DNA of 64,000 nt from JAVVHH01 sp963835135. GTDB taxonomy: Bacteria > Pseudomonadota > Alphaproteobacteria > Acetobacterales > Acetobacteraceae. The number at the start of each line of letters is the position of its first letter. Position 1 is the stretch's first letter. The notes beneath the pieces are model-generated. The model searched no databases and was not told the origin of the DNA. It saw only the letters and a program-made list of their open reading frames with translations. The position numbers and the translations under genes are program-made. The stretch covers positions 248,001-312,000 of the forward strand of contig CAWIEF010000001.1 in the NCBI GenBank assembly GCA_963835135.1. Direction: 5' to 3'. Of the stretch, positions 16,664-24,715 are shown in pieces.

Positions 16664-18414
16664 ACTGCGATCTCCGTCTTCTTCTTGAGGGTGCTGGTTG
16701 GGTTCAGACTGCCGATGTTGCCGCTTTCGCTGCCAGCGGCAGGGTCGATGACAGCGTTTATGAGCGTCGGACGGCCGTTGTCCATGGCCGTATCGACTGC
16801 GTGCCGCAGGGCGTCGGGCGTGGCGACGTTCACCCCGACGCCGCCGAACGCCTCCATCATCTTGTCGTAGCGGGCGCCTTTGACGAAGACGGTGGTGGCC
16901 GGGTCGCCGCCGGCGGCGCCCGTCGTCGGATTGCTGTCGGTGCCGCGATAGATGCCGTCGTTGTTGAAGACGACGACGCAGATGGGCAGGCCGTAGCGGC
17001 AGATCGTCTCGACCTCCATGCCGGAGAAACCGAACGCGCTGTCGCCTTCGACGGCCAGGACGGGTTTGCCGGTCTCGATCGCGGCGGCGATGGCATATCC
17101 CATGCCGATGCCCATGATGCCCCAGGTGCCGACGTCGAGGCGCTTGCGGGGCTGGTACATGTCGATGACGCCGCGGGCGAGATCGAGCGTGTTGGCGCCT
17201 TCGTTGACCAAGATGGCGTCGGGCCGCGCCTTGATGACCTCGCGCAGGACGCCAAGTGCGGCATGGAAGTCCATGGGCGTGGAGTTCTTGCCGAGCTTGC
17301 TGGCCATTTTGGCGATGTTGGCGTCTTTCCTGGCGCCGATCGCGCGGATCCAGGCCTCGGGCGGGGGCGCCCAGCCGGTGCCCATGCCGTCCAGCAACGC
17401 CGAGAGGACGGAGCCGATGTCGCCGACCAGCGGCGCGGCGATCTCGACATTGCTGTCCATCTCGCGCGGGTCGATATCGATCTGGATGAATGTCTTGGAG
17501 CCCGGCGGGCCCCATTGCTGGCCCTTGCCATGGCTGAGCAGCCAGTTGAGGCGGGCCCCGACCAGCATGACAACGTCACTCTCCCTGAGCACGGTCGAGC
17601 GCGCGGCGGCAGCACAGAGCGGGTGCGTGTCGGGGAGCAGGCCCTTGGCCATGCTCATCGGGATGTAGGGGATGCCGCTGGTCTCGACGAGCGCCCTGAC
17701 CAGTTCATCGGACTGAGCGTAGGCGGCGCCCTTGCCAAGCACGATCAGCGGGCGTTCGGCGGATGTGAGCAGATGCAGCGCGCGGTCGACCGCCTCGGGC
17801 GCGGGGCGTTGCGCCGGCGCCGGGTCGACGACCTTGACGAGGGAGCGGCGGCCCAAGGCAGCGTCAATGGTCTGGCCGAACAGCTTGGCCGGAAGGTCGA
17901 GATAGACCCCGCCCGGCCGGCCCGAGACGGCCGCGCGGATGGCGCGGGCGACGCCGATGCCGATGTCGGCCGCGTGCAGCACCCGGAACGCGGCCTTGCA
18001 GAGCGGCTTGGCGATGGCGAGCTGGTCCATCTCCTCGTAGTCGCCCTGCTGCAGGTCGACGATCTCACGCTCGGACGAGCCGCTGATGAGGATCATGGGG
18101 AAGCAGTTCGTCGTCGCGTTCGACAGCGCGACCAAGCCGTTCAGGAAGCCCGGCGCCGACACGGTCAGGCAGATGCCGGGCGACTTGGTCAGGAAGCCGG
18201 CGATGGCGGCGGCGTTGCCGGCATTCTGTTCGTGGCGGAACGAGATGACCCGCATCCCCTCCGCCTGAGCCATGCGGCCCAGATCGGTGATCGGAATGCC
18301 GGGTACGCCGTAGATGGTCTTGACGCCGTTCAGTTTCAGCGCGTCGATCACGAGGTGGAAGCCGTCGGTGAGCTCAACCTCGGGGTCGTCGCTCGGCTTG
18401 AGCGCTGCGGACAT
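16660..18414 (-). CDS. oxc: Oxalyl-CoA decarboxylase
   Basis: 584 residues, thiamine-diphosphate enzyme. It decarboxylates oxalyl-CoA to formyl-CoA and CO2. The Glu that activates the cofactor is in SFRHEQNAGNAAA near residue 60, and the ThDP/Mg site lies in EGDSAFGFSGME near 455-467 with the following VVVFNNDGIYRG. The ATG at 18414 has GGAGGAG a few bases upstream; an open frame further upstream has no such site. It is coupled to frc by an ATGA overlap. Confidence 0.96.
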   Translation of the reverse strand: MSAALKPSDDPEVELTDGFHLVIDALKLNGVKTIYGVPGIPITDLGRMAQAEGMRVISFRHEQNAGNAAAIAGFLTKSPGICLTVSAPGFLNGLVALSNATTNCFPMILISGSSEREIVDLQQGDYEEMDQLAIAKPLCKAAFRVLHAADIGIGVARAIRAAVSGRPGGVYLDLPAKLFGQTIDAALGRRSLVKVVDPAPAQRPAPEAVDRALHLLTSAERPLIVLGKGAAYAQSDELVRALVETSGIPYIPMSMAKGLLPDTHPLCAAAARSTVLRESDVVMLVGARLNWLLSHGKGQQWGPPGSKTFIQIDIDPREMDSNVEIAAPLVGDIGSVLSALLDGMGTGWAPPPEAWIRAIGARKDANIAKMASKLGKNSTPMDFHAALGVLREVIKARPDAILVNEGANTLDLARGVIDMYQPRKRLDVGTWGIMGIGMGYAIAAAIETGKPVLAVEGDSAFGFSGMEVETICRYGLPICVVVFNNDGIYRGTDSNPTTGAAGGDPATTVFVKGARYDKMMEAFGGVGVNVATPDALRHAVDTAMDNGRPTLINAVIDPAAGSESGNIGSLNPTSTLKKKTEIAV

Positions 18415-18434
18415 CGTCTCCTCCGTCGTCGTCT

Positions 18435-19280
18435 TTATCGCGGCAGGAATTCGTCGAGCGCCGCGTTGAAGGCAGTGGGCCGTTCGGCATGCGCGAGATG
18501 GCCGGCGCCGTCCAGTAGAACGTACCGCGCCCCAGGGATCCGGTGCGCCATCCGCTCGCATCCGGCAGGCGGCGCGCTCCGGTCGAGGCTGCCTGCGAGT
18601 ACCAGGGTGGGAACCGCGATGCGGGGTAGCGCGTCGCGCATGTCGAAGCCAGGCATGGCGAGCACCATGTCGCGGTACGAGCTGTCGGGCACGGCGGCGA
18701 AGCTGGCCGTGGCGGCGGCGACGCCGGCCGGGTCGGCGTCGTCGCCGATGGTGTCGCGGATCGCCTCGGGGGCAAGGGTCTCCATGCTGTGGCCGGCATC
18801 GAGCGGGCCGAGCTTGGCGGCGACGAAGGCGTCAGCCCAGGCCGGGTCCCGCCCACCGAACACCGCGCTGGTTTGCGACAGGACCACCGCGCGGGCGATG
18901 TGCGGCGCTTCGGCCAACAGCCGCTGCACGATCATGCCGCCGAGGCTGTGGCCGACGAGGATCGGATGGTCCAGGCCGAGCGCCTTGATGAAGCCGGCGA
19001 GTGCCGCGGCCAGGGCCGTCATGGTGACCAGCGGCAACGGCGCCGATCCCGCATATCCCGGCATCTCCCAGGCGAGTGCGCGGTAGCGCTGCCCGAAATG
19101 GGCGAGTTGCGGCTGGAACACCGCCGCGCCGCCGCCTATGCCATGCAGGAAGAGGATCGGCACGCCCTGCCCCTCCTCGAGATATTTGATACCGGCGACC
19201 TCGCGGACCTGGCGGTAGTCCATGAAGCCGATCTGATGCGCCGGCTGGACGACCGGAACCTCGTGCTCGACCGCGGTCAT
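18435..19280 (-). CDS. Alpha/beta hydrolase in the oxalate operon
   Basis: 281 residues. Alpha/beta hydrolase fold with oxyanion segment FLHGIGGG, nucleophile elbow GHSLGG (Ser near residue 110), acid in LVLAGSLDRSAPP and catalytic His in GAGHLAHAE. No signal peptide is visible, so it is cytoplasmic. It starts by ATGA overlap with the binding protein gene and ends 20 bases before oxc, so it is in the oxalate operon. It might release oxalate or an acyl group from an ester or other conjugate, but substrate is not evident. Confidence 0.88.
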   Translation of the reverse strand: MTAVEHEVPVVQPAHQIGFMDYRQVREVAGIKYLEEGQGVPILFLHGIGGGAAVFQPQLAHFGQRYRALAWEMPGYAGSAPLPLVTMTALAAALAGFIKALGLDHPILVGHSLGGMIVQRLLAEAPHIARAVVLSQTSAVFGGRDPAWADAFVAAKLGPLDAGHSMETLAPEAIRDTIGDDADPAGVAAATASFAAVPDSSYRDMVLAMPGFDMRDALPRIAVPTLVLAGSLDRSAPPAGCERMAHRIPGARYVLLDGAGHLAHAERPTAFNAALDEFLPR

Positions 19281-20425
19281 TGTGCTGGCAGCATATGGTA
19301 ACCGCCGTCGCGGATTTCGACCATGACCTGGCTGTCGGCGCTGGCGCCGCTGTGATCGGCGGGGGTGAGCGAAAAGATCGCCTCGGCGCCCGGCAGGCCG
19401 GTCACGTGCTCCATGGAGTCGCGCAGGGCGGTCCGGAACGCGGGAGTGCCGGGCGGTGTCCCGGCTTCGGCCGACCCGGCCGACACCAGCAGGAACGCGT
19501 CCCACATGGTCGCGCCGAACAGCGAACGGGTGCCGGGGCCGAACTTGCCCTCGTAGGCTTGGACGAAGGCCAGCGCCGGCGCCTTGACCGGATGGCCGGC
19601 CGGCAGTTGCTCGGCGACCAGGACGGGCACCGACGAGAACATCACGCCGTCCAGCGCCTTGCCGCCGACCCGCAGCGCGTCCGGCCCGGCGATGCCCTGC
19701 ACGGTGTAGATCGGCCCGGAATACCCCCGGTTACGCAGCTCGATGATGGGCGTGGTGGCCGGGGAGGACGACGCGGCGATGAACACCGCATCCGGCTTGG
19801 CGGCGATGACGCGAAGCACTTGCGGGGTCACACTGGTGTCGGCGGGATTGTAGCGGACGTCGATCACGCTCTCGATCCCACGCTCGTTCGCCTGCGCCGA
19901 CAGGGCCGCGATGTAGCCATCCCCGAGCGCGTTGGCGAAGCCGATATGGGCCAGCCGCTTGGCCCCGTCCCGCAGCATGCGATCGACGATCTGCACGGTC
20001 GCGACCCGCTCGCTGGGGATCAGCTTGAACGCCCAGCGCCGGTTGCCCTCCGGCGGATCGATCGCGCTCGACGATCCGGCCAGGCTGACGAACGGCGTGC
20101 CGGACGAGCCCGCGGCGTCGAGCAGGGCCAACGAGTTCGGTGAGGTGGACGGGCCCAGGATCGCGTCGACGTGCTCCTCGTCGATCAGCTTGCGCGCGGC
20201 GCGGACGGCGGCAGTGGTGTCGCTGGCGTCGTCCAGCACCACCCAGCGGACGGTCTGGCCGGCGATCGACTTGGGCAGCAGCTCGATCGTGTTGCGCTCC
20301 GGGACGCCGAGCCCGGCGCCAGGTCCGGTCAGCGACAGCACCGCCCCGAGCGTCATCTGCGCCTGGGCTGGCGCGGCAGCGGCGAGCCAGGCGAAGCAGG
20401 TGGCGGCAACGGGGATCGGACGCAT
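19277..20425 (-). CDS. Branched-chain amino acid-type ABC substrate-binding protein (Peripla_BP_6)
   Basis: 382 residues with a Sec signal peptide (PIPVAATCFAWLAAAAPAQA). The mature protein starts QMTLGAVLSLTGPGAGLGVP and follows the LivK-like type I periplasmic binding fold: VLDDASDTTAAVRAARKLI, AILGPSTSPNSLA and a C-terminal DAFLLVSAG region. The ATG at 20425 is preceded by GGAG with a 6-base gap; another ATG four codons upstream is possible. No permease or ATPase is adjacent, so it is an orphan binding protein heading the hydrolase-oxc-frc operon. Binding of oxalate or a related acid is a guess from context. A weak promoter-like TTGGAG-N17-TAGGGT lies upstream on the minus strand. Confidence 0.87.
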   Translation of the reverse strand: MRPIPVAATCFAWLAAAAPAQAQMTLGAVLSLTGPGAGLGVPERNTIELLPKSIAGQTVRWVVLDDASDTTAAVRAARKLIDEEHVDAILGPSTSPNSLALLDAAGSSGTPFVSLAGSSSAIDPPEGNRRWAFKLIPSERVATVQIVDRMLRDGAKRLAHIGFANALGDGYIAALSAQANERGIESVIDVRYNPADTSVTPQVLRVIAAKPDAVFIAASSSPATTPIIELRNRGYSGPIYTVQGIAGPDALRVGGKALDGVMFSSVPVLVAEQLPAGHPVKAPALAFVQAYEGKFGPGTRSLFGATMWDAFLLVSAGSAEAGTPPGTPAFRTALRDSMEHVTGLPGAEAIFSLTPADHSGASADSQVMVEIRDGGYHMLPAQ

Positions 20426-20542
20426 CCAGCACTCCATCGGATGAGACTCGACCCTAGCGCCCCCGGCCGCAGGCTCCAACCGTCGCGTGTGAGTGATCGC
20501 CGCGCGGGAAACGCGCCCCGGTGATGGATCGTTTGCCGCCGC

Positions 20543-21556
20543 ATGACTCAAAACACCGACGATCGCTCATCGCTCTCCCGCCGCCTGATGATGGGAGCGG
20601 CCGGGTTGGGGCTGGCCGCGGCCGTCACCGACACGGCCGCTGCGCAAACCGCTGCAGCACCCGAGCCAACCGGACCAAAGCTGACCGACCCGCGGACGCA
20701 GTATCCGACACCGCCGTTCCAGAAGCAGTCGCAGCCGTGGCCCGGCTTGGCCAGCCAGATGAATCCGCCGCCCGACCATGGCGAGAAAAGCTATCGCGGT
20801 TCCGGCCGGCTCGCGGGCCGGCGGGCGCTGATCACCGGCGGCGATTCCGGCATGGGCCGGGCCGCCGCCATCGCGTTCGCCCGCGAGGGGGCCGACGTCG
20901 CGATCAACTACTATCCGAGCGAGGAGCCAGACGCGAAAGAAGTGGTCGCACTTATCCGGGACGCCGGCCGCAAGGCGGTGGCGATCCCCGGCGACCTCCG
21001 CTCGGAAGAGTTCTGCCAGCGTCTCGTCGCCACCGCGGTCCAGGAGCTGGGCGGGCTCGACATCGTCGTCTCGAACGCCGCCCGGCAACAGCAGCATCAA
21101 TCGTTCCTCGACCTTTCCTCCGAGGATTTCGACGCGACGATGAAGACCAACATCTACGCGCCGTTCTGGATCCTGAAGGCGGCCGTGCCGCACATGCCGC
21201 CGGGTTCGACGATCGTGGCGACGACCTCGGAGCAGGCCTACGACCCGACGCCCGAGCTGTACGATTACGCGCAGACGAAGGCGGCGACGATGAACTTCGT
21301 CAAGTCGCTGAGCAAGCAGTTGGCTTCGCGTGGCATCCGGGTGAACGGCGTGGCACCCGGCCCGATCTGGACGCCGCTCCAGGTCAGTGGCGGCGCGACG
21401 ATGGACAAGCTCGCCAAGTTTGGCGGCATGACACCGCTCGGCCGACCCGGTCAGCCGGCGGAACTCGCTTCCATCTACGTCCAGCTGGCGGCCAGCGATG
21501 CCAGCTACGCGACCGGCCAGGTGTATGGTGCGGCGGGCGGCTCGGGGCAGCCCTAG
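20543..21556 (+). CDS. SDR-family oxidoreductase with Tat-like N terminus
   Basis: 337 residues. The N terminus SSLSRRLMMGAAGLGLAAAV followed by AQTAAA looks like a twin-arginine signal peptide (cleavage near residue 34). A proline-rich linker precedes a classical SDR domain from about residue 85: NAD(P) motif ITGGDSGMGRA, VSNAA in place of NNAG, and catalytic YAQTK. The sequence PPPDHGEKSYRGSGRLAGRR is typical of YghA/YhdF-type SDRs. It would reduce or oxidise a carbonyl/alcohol, but export of a nucleotide-dependent enzyme is unusual. The gene is divergent from the oxalate operon. Confidence 0.85.
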   Translation: MTQNTDDRSSLSRRLMMGAAGLGLAAAVTDTAAAQTAAAPEPTGPKLTDPRTQYPTPPFQKQSQPWPGLASQMNPPPDHGEKSYRGSGRLAGRRALITGGDSGMGRAAAIAFAREGADVAINYYPSEEPDAKEVVALIRDAGRKAVAIPGDLRSEEFCQRLVATAVQELGGLDIVVSNAARQQQHQSFLDLSSEDFDATMKTNIYAPFWILKAAVPHMPPGSTIVATTSEQAYDPTPELYDYAQTKAATMNFVKSLSKQLASRGIRVNGVAPGPIWTPLQVSGGATMDKLAKFGGMTPLGRPGQPAELASIYVQLAASDASYATGQVYGAAGGSGQP

Positions 21557-21563
21557 CCTTCGA

Positions 21564-21869
21564 TCAGTGCGTCCAGTTCTCGGTGCGGCCATAGCGGAAG
21601 TTGTCGGCGTAGACCTTCGGCTTGATGGGATGCTTGGGCGGCGGTTGCTCGATTTGGTACTCGATCCCGTTCGCCTCGGCATACGCCACCGCCTGATCGC
21701 GCGTGTCGAACTTGAGGGCGACCTGTCCTTGGGTGAAGTCGCTGCCCCACCAACCCATCAAGGGTTCGGTCACTTCCTTTTGCGGCTGCCAATCGAGGAT
21801 CCAGGTGCCGACGGTGGCGGCGCCGGACTGGGTCACTGTTCTCGGGCGCATGTAGATGCGGGCGCGCAT
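21564..21869 (-). CDS. NDUFS4-like complex I accessory subunit (ETC_C1_NDUFA4)
   Basis: 101 residues. MRARIYMRPRTVTQSG, WILDWQPQ, PLMGWWGSDFTQGQV, LKFDTRDQAVAYAEANGIEY and the C-terminal DNFRYGRTENWTH match the PF04800 family, the bacterial counterpart of mitochondrial complex I subunit NDUFS4 found in Alphaproteobacteria. It docks on the peripheral arm of NADH:quinone oxidoreductase. The start at 21869 is preceded by AGGAGAG. It ends 7 bases from the convergent SDR gene. Confidence 0.93.
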   Translation of the reverse strand: MRARIYMRPRTVTQSGAATVGTWILDWQPQKEVTEPLMGWWGSDFTQGQVALKFDTRDQAVAYAEANGIEYQIEQPPPKHPIKPKVYADNFRYGRTENWTH

Positions 21870-21898
21870 AGGCTCTCCTGGCGGTCGATGGCTCGCCC

Positions 21899-22144
21899 TT
21901 ATAAGGGAGTGTGGCCGCGCCATGCCAGGCTGCGGCGGTTCAGTTCCGGCAGCAGGTCCGGCGCCTGCAGAACACGGTGTCCCAGCGCGATGGCATCGTC
22001 GAGCGTTGCGGGCGAGATATGCCGGATGGCGGGGCGGGCGATCACATGATGCCACACCCCGCCGACCGCGTTGTCGAGCAGCACGCGCATGAAGCAGTGA
22101 TCGAGCCGGATCGGCCAGCGGCGCCCGGCGGCGACTGCGGGCAA
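21899..22144 (-). CDS. Conserved uncharacterised alphaproteobacterial protein
   Basis: About 81 residues from TTG 22144. The pattern WPIRLDHCFMRVLLDNAVGG, followed by a tryptophan, then AIALGHRVL and LNRRSLAWRG resembles a small family seen in Alphaproteobacteria and sometimes labelled GCN5-like; I cannot assign a function. Similarity seems to continue upstream into ELTRVT, which would require a CTG at 22165 or a start further inside the opposite gene. No ribosome site is clear. It is head-to-head with the 2'-5' RNA ligase-like gene with almost no room for promoters. Confidence 0.55.
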   Translation of the reverse strand: MPAVAAGRRWPIRLDHCFMRVLLDNAVGGVWHHVIARPAIRHISPATLDDAIALGHRVLQAPDLLPELNRRSLAWRGHTPL

Positions 22145-22186
22145 GGTGACCCGCGTGAGCTCCAGCCACCGCCCGACCCGGCGCCG

Positions 22187-22720
22187 CTGATCCTCAGCTT
22201 GACCATCGACGCCCAAGACCAGGCCCGGCTGGACCGGCTCCGCGACGCCCATTTCCCGCCCGAGCGTAACTTTCTGGCTGCCCATGTCACCCTGTTCCAC
22301 CACTTGCCGGGCCCCGAACACGAAACGATCATCGCCGCGCTCGCGTCCGAATGCGCGGACACGACCCGGTTTGCCGTCCGGGTCGCCCGGGTGCAATCGC
22401 TGGGACGCGGCGTCGCGCTTGCGCTGGAAGCCGAGCCGTTGATCCAGCTACGGGCCGGGCTTGCGCGGAGATGGGCGGATTGGCTGACGCCGCAAGACCG
22501 GCAGGGCTATCGTCCGCACGTGACGATCCAGAACAAGGTCGAGCCGGCGGTCGCCAAGCGGCTGCTGGCCGAACTGTCGGCGGGCTTCGCTCCGTGGACC
22601 GTGGCAGCGACCGGGCTATCGCTTTGGCGCTACCGCGGCGGCCCCTGGGAGCCGGCCGGGTCGTTCGATTTCTCCGCCGCCTCCGATCAGCTGGTCGGGG
22701 AGCCCGCAGACGGCGCCTGA
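22187..22720 (+). CDS. 2'-5' RNA ligase / cyclic phosphodiesterase family protein
   Basis: About 177 residues. The two HxT motifs of the 2H phosphoesterase superfamily are visible: HVTLFHHLPG near residue 32 and HVTIQNKVEP near 112. Such proteins cleave cyclic phosphodiesters or ligate tRNA halves in vitro; the cellular substrate is unknown. The first beta strand LILSLTID must be included, so the start is the CTG at 22187 or a codon upstream; the first standard candidate is TTG 22199, which would cut that strand. The 3' end overlaps the convergent pirin gene by 34 bases. Confidence 0.75.
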   Translation: MILSLTIDAQDQARLDRLRDAHFPPERNFLAAHVTLFHHLPGPEHETIIAALASECADTTRFAVRVARVQSLGRGVALALEAEPLIQLRAGLARRWADWLTPQDRQGYRPHVTIQNKVEPAVAKRLLAELSAGFAPWTVAATGLSLWRYRGGPWEPAGSFDFSAASDQLVGEPADGA

Positions 22721-23652
22721 GCCGAAGCCGAAGCTGCGGGGACGCGCTCGGCGGGCAGCGGGATGAACTCCTGGTCGTCATTGGGCACGGTGGCAAACCG
22801 CCTGGCCCGCCAGTCCTGCTTGGCCTGCTCGATCCGCTCGCGCGAGGACGAGACGAAGTTCCAGAACAGATAGCGTGGTCCGTCCATCACCGCGCCGCCG
22901 AGCAGCAGCAGGCGCGCGCCGTGCGGACCGGCGCGGAGCGAGACGGCGTCGCCGGCGCGGAACAGCAGCATCCGGCCAGCGCCGAAGCTGATCCCGGCAA
23001 CCTCGACGTCACCCTCGACCAAATAGGCCGCGCGCTCCTCATGCGCATCAGGCATCGGCAGCCCGGCGCCCGGCGCCAGCACGGCGTCGGCATAGAACAA
23101 GTCGGATGGGGTGCGCACCGGGGCATGCAGGCCCCAGCCATGGCCGGCGATCAGCCGCAGCCGCGCGCCGCCGTCCTCGGTGGTGGGTAAGGTGTCGGCG
23201 CGATGGTGGACGAAGCCCGGGTCGGTCTCCTCGAACCGCTTGGGCAGCGCCACCCAGGATTGGATGCCGAACAGCCGGTTGGCGTGAGTGCGGGAGCCCA
23301 GCGCGGTGCGCTCGGAATGGGTGATGCCCCGGCCTGCCGTCATCCAGTTGACGTCGCCGGGCTCGATCGATTGGTCGGTGCCGAGGCTGTCCTTGTGCTG
23401 GATCGCGCCGTCGAACAGGTAGGTGACGGTCGAGAGGCCGATATGCGGATGCGGGCGGACATCGAGGCCGCTCCCGGTCAGGAACTCGCCGGGGCCCATC
23501 TGATCGAAGAAGATGAACGGACCGACCATCTGGCGCTGCGTCGCGGGCAGCGCACGCCGAACCTCGAAGCCGCCGATGTCGTGCGCGCGGGGAAGGATCA
23601 CGTCATCCATGCAGGGCGGCATGGTGTCGCTGGGGCAGGTCTCGACGCTCAT
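22687..23652 (-). CDS. Pirin family bicupin protein
   Basis: 321 residues. The N-terminal cupin has PHPHIGLSTVTYLFDG and the metal-binding His set of pirins, with MTAGRGITHSE downstream; the C-terminal cupin includes GPRYLFWNFVSSSRERIEQA, a pirin hallmark. Bacterial pirins bind Fe(II) and are reported as quercetinase-like or as regulators of central metabolism; the role here is open. It stands alone on the minus strand, convergent and overlapping with the RNA ligase-like gene, and divergent from the ketopantoate reductase-like gene 39 bases away. Confidence 0.92.
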   Translation of the reverse strand: MSVETCPSDTMPPCMDDVILPRAHDIGGFEVRRALPATQRQMVGPFIFFDQMGPGEFLTGSGLDVRPHPHIGLSTVTYLFDGAIQHKDSLGTDQSIEPGDVNWMTAGRGITHSERTALGSRTHANRLFGIQSWVALPKRFEETDPGFVHHRADTLPTTEDGGARLRLIAGHGWGLHAPVRTPSDLFYADAVLAPGAGLPMPDAHEERAAYLVEGDVEVAGISFGAGRMLLFRAGDAVSLRAGPHGARLLLLGGAVMDGPRYLFWNFVSSSRERIEQAKQDWRARRFATVPNDDQEFIPLPAERVPAASASAQAPSAGSPTS

Positions 23653-23691
23653 GCGGGCTGTATATCAGGATTGGGTGGGTTAGGCTCAGGC

Positions 23692-24709
23692 ATGAGCGAG
23701 CGAATTCTGATCTGGGGTGCCGGCGCGATCGGCGGGACGGTGGGCGCGTATCTGAAGCGCGCCGGCCATGACGTGACGTTCGTGGACGTCGTGGGCGAGC
23801 ACGTGGCGGCGATCGCCGGTCCCGGATTGTCGATCACCGGGCCGATCGACACGTTCCGCACCGCCGCGCCGGCGTTCACGCCGGAGGGGACCGAGGGCGA
23901 GTGGGATGCGATCTATCTATGCGTGAAGGCGCACCACACCGCGGACGCGACGCGGGCGCTGGCCCGGCATTTGACGACGGACGGCTATGTGCTGTCGCTG
24001 CAGAACGGGCTCTGCGAGAGCGTGATCGCGGAGGTCGTGGGGGCGGACCGGGTCATCGGCGCGTTCATCAATTTCAGCGCGGATTGGCTGGCGCCGGGCG
24101 AGATCCTCTATGGCGGGCGGGGCGCGTTCGTGCTGGGCGAACTCGACGGACGCACCACGCCGCGGCTGACGGCGCTGCATGCGATGATCCAGGCTGATTT
24201 CGAGCCTGGAGCCATCATCACGGACGACGTGCAGTCGTACCTATGGGGCAAGCTGGGCTACGCGTCGCTGCTGTTCGCGCAGGCGCTGGGGATGCTCGGG
24301 ATCGCGGACTGCCTCGCACGGCCCGAGTTGCTGCCGCTGTGGCGCGAGATGGCCGGCGAGGTGCATGCTGTCGCAGAGGCCGCCGGGGTGGGGCAGCGCG
24401 GCTTCAACGGCTTCGACCCGGCGGCGTTCGCGGCAGGGGCGAGCGAGGCGGATGCACGGGCGTCGGTGGACGCGATGGTGGCGTTCAATCGACCGGCGGC
24501 GAAGACGCATTCCGGCATCTGGCGCGACCTGGCCGTGCGCAAGCGGCGGACCGAGGTGGACGTGCAGATCCTGCCGATCGTGCAGGAAGGCGCGCGGCTC
24601 GGGGTTCCGACGCCGAAATGCGCGAACGCTGGTGGCGATGATCCACGAGATCGAGGACGGGAAGCGTACGCTGGACGATGGGAATTTGCTGGAGCTGATG
24701 CGGGGGTGA
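23692..24709 (+). CDS. Ketopantoate reductase family protein with apparent 3' frameshift
   Basis: The N-terminal Rossmann motif ILIWGAGAIGGTVGAYLKRA, LCVKAHHT and LQNGL mark the ApbA/PanE family (NADPH-dependent 2-ketopantoate reductase-like). The C-terminal domain runs with KLGYASLLFAQALG to VQEGARLGVPTPK. From about 24616 the open frame stops looking like the family, while the next frame supplies the expected ending TLVAMIHEIEDGKRTLDDGN and stops at 24709. One extra base between about 24613 and 24630 (or a two-base loss) explains this. The unshifted frame continues to 24756 and would read into the opposite gene. It may be a pseudogene, a very recent mutation or a sequencing error. The ATG at 23692 fits the family start. 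Confidence 0.8.
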
Positions 24710-24715
24710 ACCGGC

